Below, one piece after another: positions 1 to 6,430 of a stretch of 6,430 nucleotides of DNA. The notes beneath the pieces were generated by a model. That model searched no databases and was not told the origin of the DNA. It saw only the letters and a list, made by a program, of their open reading frames with translations. The translations under genes and the position numbers were made by a program. The stretch comes from CAVPGH01 sp046726955 (GTDB lineage: Bacteria > Acidobacteriota > Vicinamibacteria > Fen-336), in NCBI GenBank assembly GCA_046726955.1, contig JBKPBQ010000108.1, positions 1 to 6,430 on the forward strand. Reading direction: 5' to 3'. How positions within the stretch are numbered: position 1 is the stretch's first letter; the number at the start of each line of letters is the position of its first letter.

Positions 1-2453
1 AGCCGGATGTAGCCCAGACCCACGTCATCCAGCGTCTGGAGGATCCGCATGATGTCCTTGTGGACCCCGAAGTGATGCATCGCCTCGCGGACGCTCATGT
101 CCAGCACCTCGGCGATGTTCTTGCCCTTGTAGCGGACTTCCAGCGTCTCGCGGTTGTAGCGCCGGCCCACGCACGCCTCGCACTGCACGTAGACGTCGGG
201 CAGGAAGTGCATCTCGATCCGCCGCAGCCCGTCGCCCTGGCAGCTCTCGCAGCGGCCGCCCTTCACGTTGAAGGAGAACCGGCCCGGCTTGTACCCGCGG
301 GCCCGCGCCTCGGGGGTGAGGCTCATGAGTTCGCGGATGAAGGAGAAGGCACCCGTGTAGGTCGCCGGGTTGCTGCGGGGCGTCCGCCCGATCGGGCTCT
401 GGTCGATGGCGATGACCTTGTCGATCGACTCGGCCCCTTCGAGCCCACGGTGACGGCCGGGCTCGGCCGCCGCCTTGTAGAGCCGGCGCGCGAGTGCCTT
501 GTGCAGGATGTCGTCCACGAGCGTCGATTTCCCTGAGCCCGAGACGCCCGTGACCGCGGTGAGCACGCCCAGGGGGATGTCGACGTCGATGTCCCGCAGG
601 TTGTGATGGCGGGCCCCGAGGATGCGGATCGCTCCCTTGGCAGCGCGGCGGGCGGAGGGCAGCGGGATCTCGAGCTCGCGCCGCAGGTAGCGGCCGGTGA
701 GGCTGCCGTTGATCGAGCCGGGAGGGCCAGCGTACATGAGCTTGCCCCCCAGACGGCCCGCGCCTTCCCCGAGGTCGATCACCCAGTCCGCGGAGCGGAT
801 CGTCTCCTCGTCGTGCTCCACGACCACCACGGTGTTGCCCATGTCGCGGATCGAGTGCAGCGTCGCGAGCAGCCTCGCGTTGTCGCGCTGGTGCAGGCCC
901 ACCGACGGCTCGTCGAGCACGTAGAGGATGCCCTGCATCCTCGCCCCGATCTGCGTGGCGAGCCGGATGCGGTGGGCTTCCCCGCCGGAGAGCGTCGTCG
1001 TCGGGCGGTCGAGCGTGAGGTAGCCGAGGCCGAGCGACTCCAGGAACGCGAGGCGCCCCTCGATCTCCTGGAGCAGGCGGTCCGCGACGGGCCGCTCCCG
1101 CTCGGCGAAGACGAGCGAGCCGAGCACGGTGCGCGCCTCGCGGAGCGACAAGCGAACGTACTCGGCCACGGTGCGCCCCTGCAGCCGCACGGCCAGGCTC
1201 TCCGCGCGGAGCCGTCCGCCCTTGCAGGCAGGGCACGTCTCCTCCGTGAGGAAGGGCAGCAGGTCCTCGAACGCCTCCGCTCCCGACGTGTCCTCGCGGC
1301 CGTCCTCGCCCGTCTCCGGTCCCGCGCGCAGAAGTGACTCCACGCGCGCCTTCAGGTAGGGGACGACGCCCTGGAAGAAGGAGTCGTCGCCGTGGAGCAG
1401 GACCTGGATCGCCTTCTTCGGCAGGTCCCGGACGGGAACCTCCAGCGAGAAGCCGTGACGGGCCGCGACGTCCTCCAGCGCCTCGCGCACGAGGCGGGGC
1501 CCGTGGCGCTGCCAGGGCAGGATCGCGCCCTCGAGGATCGTCTTGTCCTCGTCGGGCATGAGACGCGCCGCGTCCACGGCCCAACGCATCCCCAGCCCCT
1601 CGCAGGAGGGACAGGCGCCGTGCGGGCTGTTGAACGAGAACGCGCGCGGGCTCAGCTCGGGCACGGAGACGTCGCAGCGCACGCAGGCCATGCGGCGGCT
1701 GAGGAGCTTCTCGCCGCCGGCCTCGAAGGAGACGAGACAGACGCCCTGCGCGAGGTCGAGTGCTTTCTCCAGGCTCGCGCGCAGGCGCTTCTCGACGCCG
1801 GGCCGCAGGAGCAGCCGGTCCACGAGCACGTCGATCCTGTGGTTGCGCCGCGGCTCGAGCGTGGGCGGCTCCGCGAGGTTGTAGCCCTTGCCGTCGATCC
1901 GCGCGCGCAGGAAGCCGGCGGCGGCGAGATCGTGGAGCTCCTTCTTGAAGGCTCCCTTCCGCCCGCGCACGACCGGGGCGAGGATCGCCACCGGCGTGCC
2001 CGGCGAGTCCGCGAGCAGCCGCTCCGCCATCTGCTCCGCGGTCTGGGCCGCGATCGGCTCCGCGCAGCGCGGACAGTGCGGCTTGCCGAGCGCGGCGAAG
2101 AGCACGCGGAGGTGGTCGTAGACCTCGGTGACGGTGCCCACCGTCGAGCGAGGGTGCGCGACCGTCGTGCGCTGCTCGATGGCGATCGCCGGGGAGAGAC
2201 CGGAGACCGACTCCACGTCCGGCTTCTCCATCTGCTCGAGGAACTGGCGCGCGTAGGGAGAGAGGCTCTCCACGTAGCGGCGCTGGCCTTCGGCGTAGAG
2301 CGTGTCGAAGGCGAGGCTGCTCTTGCCCGACCCCGAGGGACCGGTGATCACGACCAGCCGGTTGCGCGGCAGGTCGCAGTCGATTCCCTTGAGGTTGTGG
2401 ACCCGGGCCCCCCGGATCACGATCGGCTCGTCTCGGGCGTGCTCCATCACCAT
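1..2453 (-). CDS. uvrA: UvrABC excinuclease subunit A, C-terminus cut off by window start
   Basis: UvrA is the DNA-damage-sensing ABC ATPase of nucleotide excision repair; it dimerises, loads UvrB and acts in the cytoplasm on DNA. I translated the minus strand from ATG at 2453 and read 817 uninterrupted codons to the window edge. Visible are the first Walker A (G38-S45, Lys44), a UvrB-binding region around 130-245, a zinc module (Cys257, Cys260, Cys281, Cys284), a CxxC pair at 407/410, ABC signature I (LSGGEAHR, 488-495), Walker B (LYVLDEPS, 510-517), the switch histidine (His547), the second Walker A (636-643, Lys642) and the zinc hairpin (Cys735, Cys738, Cys758, Cys761). The visible part stops at VGLGYIR, just before signature II; about 120-130 residues of the usual ~940 are missing only because the window ends. 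Oddities are His for Gln in signature I and an acidic, Gly-rich linker at 378-397, about 14 residues longer than I recall in relatives. An in-frame ATG at 2447 is an alternative start. Neither start has a clear Shine-Dalgarno sequence. Confidence 0.97.
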   Translation of the reverse strand, partial: MVMEHARDEPIVIRGARVHNLKGIDCDLPRNRLVVITGPSGSGKSSLAFDTLYAEGQRRYVESLSPYARQFLEQMEKPDVESVSGLSPAIAIEQRTTVAHPRSTVGTVTEVYDHLRVLFAALGKPHCPRCAEPIAAQTAEQMAERLLADSPGTPVAILAPVVRGRKGAFKKELHDLAAAGFLRARIDGKGYNLAEPPTLEPRRNHRIDVLVDRLLLRPGVEKRLRASLEKALDLAQGVCLVSFEAGGEKLLSRRMACVRCDVSVPELSPRAFSFNSPHGACPSCEGLGMRWAVDAARLMPDEDKTILEGAILPWQRHGPRLVREALEDVAARHGFSLEVPVRDLPKKAIQVLLHGDDSFFQGVVPYLKARVESLLRAGPETGEDGREDTSGAEAFEDLLPFLTEETCPACKGGRLRAESLAVRLQGRTVAEYVRLSLREARTVLGSLVFAERERPVADRLLQEIEGRLAFLESLGLGYLTLDRPTTTLSGGEAHRIRLATQIGARMQGILYVLDEPSVGLHQRDNARLLATLHSIRDMGNTVVVVEHDEETIRSADWVIDLGEGAGRLGGKLMYAGPPGSINGSLTGRYLRRELEIPLPSARRAAKGAIRILGARHHNLRDIDVDIPLGVLTAVTGVSGSGKSTLVDDILHKALARRLYKAAAEPGRHRGLEGAESIDKVIAIDQSPIGRTPRSNPATYTGAFSFIRELMSLTPEARARGYKPGRFSFNVKGGRCESCQGDGLRRIEMHFLPDVYVQCEACVGRRYNRETLEVRYKGKNIAEVLDMSVREAMHHFGVHKDIMRILQTLDDVGLGYIR

Positions 2454-2467
2454 CAGACCAACAGGTG

Positions 2468-2476
2468 ATTCTACCA
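2468..2476 (-). promoter_or_regulatory. Candidate extended -10 promoter for uvrA
   Basis: On the minus strand the sequence reads TGGTAGAAT, that is a TGn extension followed by TAGAAT, five of six matches to the bacterial -10 consensus, in an otherwise very GC-rich area. No recognisable -35 lies 16-18 bases upstream, where the sequence is GCGCGC-like; extended -10 promoters can tolerate that. Transcription would begin near 2461, only about eight bases before the uvrA ATG at 2453. This is motif reading only. Confidence 0.35.
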
Positions 2477-2499
2477 AAGGGGGTGTGTGCGCGCGCTCA

Positions 2500-2528
2500 T
2501 TGCGGCGGGCGGAGGGTGGTGTTATGCT
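2500..2528 (+). promoter_or_regulatory. Candidate sigma70-type promoter for the TPR gene
   Basis: TTGCGG (2500-2505) and TATGCT (2523-2528) are separated by 17 bases, the preferred spacing for housekeeping sigma promoters. The -35 matches three and the -10 four of six consensus bases. A second -10-like hexamer, TATAAC (2530-2535), lies just downstream but lacks a -35 at proper spacing. This is the most AT-rich stretch between the two divergent genes. The implied leader to the ATG at 2583 is about 45-50 bases and contains the ribosome binding site. Confidence 0.35.
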
Positions 2529-2535
2529 GTATAAC
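2521..2535. promoter_or_regulatory. Small dyad, possible operator
   Basis: GTTAT-N5-ATAAC is an inverted repeat with perfect 5-bp arms lying over the candidate -10 elements of the TPR gene, between the two divergent genes. Its position suits a regulator site, but the arms are short and it does not match a LexA box that I know well (CTGT-N8-ACAG or GAAC-N4-GTTC types). It may be chance overlap of two -10-like hexamers. Confidence 0.2.
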
Positions 2536-2571
2536 TTACTATTCAGGCTGGACTTCCCGGCGCATGGGGGC

Positions 2572-2577
2572 GGGAGG
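2572..2577 (+). promoter_or_regulatory. Ribosome binding site of the TPR gene
   Basis: GGGAGG ends five bases before the ATG at 2583. It is the strongest Shine-Dalgarno match in the window and fixes the start of the TPR gene. The ATG at 2564 is out of frame and not relevant. Confidence 0.8.
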
Positions 2578-2582
2578 CAGGC

Positions 2583-3104
2583 ATGGCGGACAAGAAGGGG
2601 GCGGCGGTTCACGACCGGCGCACCAGTCACGCCCTCGAGCTCTACGAGAAAGCCGTCAAGGCATTGGGAAAAAAGGACTTCGACCGCGCGTCCGAGTTGC
2701 TGGACGAGCTGATCGAGGGCCATCCCGAGGAGCGCGACCTCCTGGAGCGGGCCCGCGCTTTCCGGCTCCTCTGCGAGCGCTCCCGCGAGAAGCGGTCGAA
2801 GCACCCCAAGAGCTTCGAGGACCTGCTGAACTACGGCGTCTTCCTCCACAACCGGGGCGACTTCGAGGGCGCCATCAAGCACCTCCAGCAGGCGGCGGAC
2901 ATCCATCCTCGCAACGAGCACGTGCTCTACTGCCTCGCCGCCGCGCAGGCCCGCGCCGGGGACCGGACGGCCGCCATCAAGGCGCTCAAGACCGCGATCT
3001 CCATCAGCCCCGCCAACCGCGCGCAGGCGCGGAGCGATTCGGACTTCGACTCGATCCGCGACGAAGCCGACTTCGTCTCGCTCGTCTACTCCCAGGCTTC
3101 CTGA
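2583..3104 (+). CDS. Small tetratricopeptide-repeat (TPR) protein of unknown role
   Basis: The 173-residue protein has TPR-like helical hairpins at about 16-48, 79-111 and 113-145. Each shows the family pattern of small residues and a closing Pro (for example GDFEGAIKHLQQAADIHP at 92-109 and GDRTAAIKALKTAISISP at 126-143). The 49-78 stretch is charged and probably a helical linker. The tail at 146-168 (RSDSDFDSIRDEADF within it) resembles the ending of many TPR proteins, where a last helix caps the repeat. There is no signal peptide, lipobox or membrane segment, so it is probably cytoplasmic. TPR domains bind other proteins; the partner cannot be told from sequence. The start is fixed by a good ribosome binding site. 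It is divergent from uvrA and separated from glmU by 130 bp with a palindromic element, so it may be its own transcription unit. A role in repair or cell-wall synthesis would be a guess from neighbours only. Confidence 0.9.
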   Translation: MADKKGAAVHDRRTSHALELYEKAVKALGKKDFDRASELLDELIEGHPEERDLLERARAFRLLCERSREKRSKHPKSFEDLLNYGVFLHNRGDFEGAIKHLQQAADIHPRNEHVLYCLAAAQARAGDRTAAIKALKTAISISPANRAQARSDSDFDSIRDEADFVSLVYSQAS

Positions 3105-3141
3105 CGACACGGTAGCGTTCCGCTCCGGCGCCGATCGGGCC

Positions 3142-3222
3142 GCGTGCTGAAAAGTGTCCTCGCGCGCGCGACGCGCGCATCTGACGAAGGCTGCTTTTTC
3201 AGCACGCTGCGAGCAGCGTGCT
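3142..3222. repeat. Compact palindromic intergenic element before glmU
   Basis: GCGTGCTGAAAA (3142-3153) is the exact reverse complement of TTTTCAGCACGC (3196-3207), a perfect 12-bp inverted repeat around a 42-base interior. The interior contains a second potential stem, GCGCGC at 3162-3167 and 3173-3178. The right arm is shared with another perfect palindrome, AGCACGCTGC (3201-3210) and GCAGCGTGCT (3213-3222). The heptamer AGCACGC or its complement therefore occurs three times in 81 bases in alternating orientation. Two mutually exclusive hairpins could form in RNA. No T-run follows either hairpin, so it is not a classical intrinsic terminator. It could be a REP-like or small MITE-like dispersed repeat, a leader structure of glmU mRNA, or a protein site. 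Copy number in the genome is unknown. Confidence 0.6.
3201..3222. repeat. Perfect hairpin within the palindromic element
   Basis: Ten-base arms are separated by only GA; as RNA this folds as about nine pairs with a CGAG loop. It ends 12 bases before the proposed TTG start of glmU, so in a glmU transcript it would sit near the ribosome landing site. No uridine run follows it, on either strand, which argues against an intrinsic terminator. Confidence 0.55.
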
Positions 3223-3234
3223 ACGATCGATTCC

Positions 3235-4488
3235 TTGACGAACAACTCGCCGCGTGCCCTCGTCGTGGCCAGGTCCCGGGGAGCGGGCTCCCCGGGCGTG
3301 GGCCCGCTCGTCCCCGTCCTCGGCCTCCCGCTCGTGGCGCACGCGCTGCGCGCCGTCGCTGAAGTCGCGGCGCCGCTCGTCGTCGTGGGAGCCGGCGACC
3401 TCGAGAGCGTGCGCGCCGCCCTCGGGGCACAGAAGCTCGACTTCGTCTCCGCGGCCGAGGGTAGCGAGGTCCCCGAGCCGGCCGCCGCCCGCACGCTCCT
3501 CGCCGCGACGGCGACGGTCCTCGTCGTCGCCGCCGATCGTCCCCTCGTCCGCGCCGAGACGCTGCGCGCGCTCCTCGCCGCGCACGAGGAGTCGGGCGCC
3601 GCGGCGACGATGATGGCTCCGACGATCGGAGCCTTCTCGGCCGAGGCGATCCGACCGCTGCTCTGCGACGATCCGGCCCCGAAGGTCGCGAGCTTCGAGG
3701 AGGCGGCCGCGCGGCTCGCGTCGTCCGGGCGCCCGGTGCGCGGTTTCTCCGGCCCGGATCCGCAGGAGGCCCTTGCCGTCTCCTCGATGGCCGACCTCGC
3801 GGGGGCGGCGCGGTTGCTGCGCGATCGCGAGCTCGCGCGCCTCCTCGCCGCGGGCGTCCTCGTGGAAGACCCGTCGACCACGACCGTCGCCCCCGGCGTG
3901 ACCGTGGAAGGAGGGGCGCACCTGCGTCCCTTCACGATCCTCGAGGGTCGCACGGTCGTCCGCAAGGGAGCCTCCGTCGGTCCCTTCGCGCGCGTCGTGG
4001 ACAGCGAGATCGCCGAGGACGCGCAGGTCCTCGACCACTGCTTCCTCCGCGAGTGTGTCGTGGAGAGGGGCGCTTCGATCGGCCCCTTCGCGCACCTGCG
4101 ACCGGAGAGCCGCGTGGGGCCGCGCGCCCGGGTGGGGAACTTCGTGGAGCTCAAGAAGACCCACCTCGGCGAGGGATCGAAGGCCCCGCACCTTTCCTAC
4201 CTCGGCGACGCCACGATCGGGCCCGGCGTGAACGTGGGTGCGGGTACGATCACGTGCAACTACGATGGCACCCACAAGCACCCCACCCGCATCGAGGCGG
4301 GGGCGTTCGTGGGCAGCAACACGACGCTCGTCGCCCCGGTGGTGGTGGGGGACGGGGCCTACGTCGCCGCGGGGAGCACGATCACCGCCGACGTGCCTCC
4401 CCGCACGCTCGCCCTCGGCCGCGCGCGGCAGGTCGTGAAGGAGGGCTGGGTGCGGCGCAAGAAGGAAGAGACCCCGGCGAAGGGCTGA
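3235..4488 (+). CDS. glmU: GlmU-family protein: intact glucosamine-1-P acetyltransferase, degenerate uridyltransferase domain
   Basis: GlmU normally acetylates glucosamine-1-phosphate with acetyl-CoA (C-terminal left-handed beta-helix), then couples the product to UTP (N-terminal domain). Numbering from TTG 3235 (417 residues), every acetyltransferase residue I checked is present at a constant offset of 44 from E. coli: Arg289, Lys307, His319 (catalytic), Tyr322, Asn333, Asn342, Lys348, Ser361, Ala379, Arg396. The hexapeptide-repeat helix runs from about 210 to 395. The N-terminal half keeps a nucleotidyltransferase-like fold pattern but lacks the LAAGxGTRM...PKV loop (residues 11-28 read ARSRGAGSPGVGPLVPVL), the GTxHA motif, the GYGRI/EINTG section (about 40 residues deleted) and the metal-binding Asn (Ser183). 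Only the Asp of GDVPL persists (Asp101). The GTG at 3154 would add 27 residues encoded by the palindromic element and is less likely. No Shine-Dalgarno is obvious at TTG, so the start is uncertain. glmS follows after four bases. Confidence 0.9.
   Translation: MTNNSPRALVVARSRGAGSPGVGPLVPVLGLPLVAHALRAVAEVAAPLVVVGAGDLESVRAALGAQKLDFVSAAEGSEVPEPAAARTLLAATATVLVVAADRPLVRAETLRALLAAHEESGAAATMMAPTIGAFSAEAIRPLLCDDPAPKVASFEEAAARLASSGRPVRGFSGPDPQEALAVSSMADLAGAARLLRDRELARLLAAGVLVEDPSTTTVAPGVTVEGGAHLRPFTILEGRTVVRKGASVGPFARVVDSEIAEDAQVLDHCFLRECVVERGASIGPFAHLRPESRVGPRARVGNFVELKKTHLGEGSKAPHLSYLGDATIGPGVNVGAGTITCNYDGTHKHPTRIEAGAFVGSNTTLVAPVVVGDGAYVAAGSTITADVPPRTLALGRARQVVKEGWVRRKKEETPAKG
4479..4484 (+). promoter_or_regulatory. 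Ribosome binding site of glmS, inside the end of glmU
   Basis: GAAGGG lies eight bases before the glmS ATG at 4493 and within the last codons of glmU. It is a moderate Shine-Dalgarno match. The 4-base gap between the glmU stop and glmS start supports co-transcription and probable translational coupling. Confidence 0.45.
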
Positions 4489-4492
4489 TCAC

Positions 4493-6327
<1,835 letters not shown>

Positions 6328-6331
<4 letters not shown>

Positions 6332-6430
6332 CGCCGCCCTCGTCCACCGAGGCCTCCCCCCTCCTCGCCGGCCTCAACTCCCAGCAGCGCGAGGCCGTGC
6401 TCGCCACGGAAGGCCCCGTGCTCATCCTCG
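6328..6430 (+). CDS. UvrD/PcrA/Rep-type superfamily 1 DNA helicase, N-terminal 34 residues only
   Basis: These helicases unwind DNA 3' to 5' using ATP; UvrD/PcrA removes the incised oligonucleotide and UvrC after excision repair and also acts in mismatch repair and replication. GTG at 6328 overlaps the glmS stop as GTGA and opens a frame that runs to the window edge. Residues 16-34 (LNSQQREAVLATEGPVLIL) are the family Q motif and the strand leading into the Walker A loop (usually AGAGSGKT), which would come immediately after the window end. The first 15 residues are a short low-complexity leader. No Shine-Dalgarno is evident, so translation is probably coupled to glmS. Which of UvrD, PcrA or Rep it is, or whether it is a shorter relative, cannot be told from 34 residues. 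Confidence 0.88.

Noticed and set aside
25..1584. Minus-strand open frame (519 codons) within uvrA and plus-strand frames at 60-536, 603-1337 and 1392-2468
   Set aside because: All overlap the uvrA frame, which carries every expected UvrA motif. Their Arg/Pro/Ala-rich products are typical shadow frames in GC-rich DNA.
2465..3115. Alternative plus-strand frame over the TPR gene (216 codons)
   Set aside because: The 2583-3104 frame has TPR motifs and a proper ribosome binding site; the other frame gives a Pro/Arg/Gly-rich product and has neither.
3105..3234. Intrinsic terminator after the TPR gene
   Set aside because: The strong hairpin at 3201-3222 is not followed by a T-run on either strand, and the TTTTT at 3195-3199 precedes the stem. 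I describe it as a palindromic element instead.
3154..3234. 27-residue N-terminal extension of GlmU from GTG 3154
   Set aside because: It is encoded mostly by the palindromic element, lacks a Shine-Dalgarno, and has no counterpart in GlmU proteins.
3199..4281. Minus-strand open frame (360 codons) opposite glmU
   Set aside because: The opposite strand encodes the GlmU beta-helix residue for residue. The antisense product is low-complexity and Arg/Gly-rich with no motif.
4430..4492. glmS ribozyme or riboswitch upstream of glmS
   Set aside because: The upstream bases are the coding end of glmU, with only four bases between the genes, so there is no room for the ribozyme fold.

Overview
This is a GC-rich (about 70% by eye), densely coding chromosomal window from a bacterium. 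The GC content, strong G/C bias at third codon positions, the canonical housekeeping proteins and the use of GTG/TTG starts fit an uncultured high-GC Gram-negative lineage (Acidobacteriota, Myxococcota or similar). No single feature fixes the phylum, so that placement is a guess. I see no transposase, integrase, tRNA, rRNA, CRISPR array or phage gene.

Layout: (1) Positions 1-2453, minus strand, hold most of uvrA, the damage-recognition ATPase of nucleotide excision repair. It is cut by the window start just before its second ABC signature. It is absent from simple closed-ORF lists because its stop codon lies outside the window, but 817 codons read through without a frameshift. (2) A 129-bp divergent intergenic region (2454-2582) carries AT-rich promoter-like elements for both directions and a small dyad. 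(3) Positions 2583-3104, plus strand, encode a small cytoplasmic TPR protein with a strong ribosome binding site. (4) A 130-bp gap (3105-3234) holds a compact palindromic element made of three copies of the heptamer AGCACGC in alternating orientation. (5) Positions 3235-4488 encode a GlmU-family protein with an intact acetyltransferase beta-helix and an apparently dead, shortened uridyltransferase domain. (6) Positions 4493-6331 encode glmS, complete and canonical. (7) From 6328, overlapping the glmS stop by 4 bp, the first 34 codons of a UvrD/PcrA/Rep-type helicase are visible.

The probable operon glmU-glmS-uvrD joins UDP-GlcNAc synthesis (fructose-6-phosphate to glucosamine-6-phosphate by GlmS; acetylation of glucosamine-1-phosphate by GlmU) to a DNA helicase. 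With uvrA on the other side, two excision-repair genes flank the amino-sugar genes. GlmM, which links GlmS to GlmU, is not in the window.

Most of the window is ordinary housekeeping. The observation most worth follow-up is the loss of the nucleotidyltransferase signature from GlmU, which implies that UTP-dependent UDP-GlcNAc formation is done by another protein in this organism. The palindromic element before glmU is second. I did not find evidence for an entirely new system.
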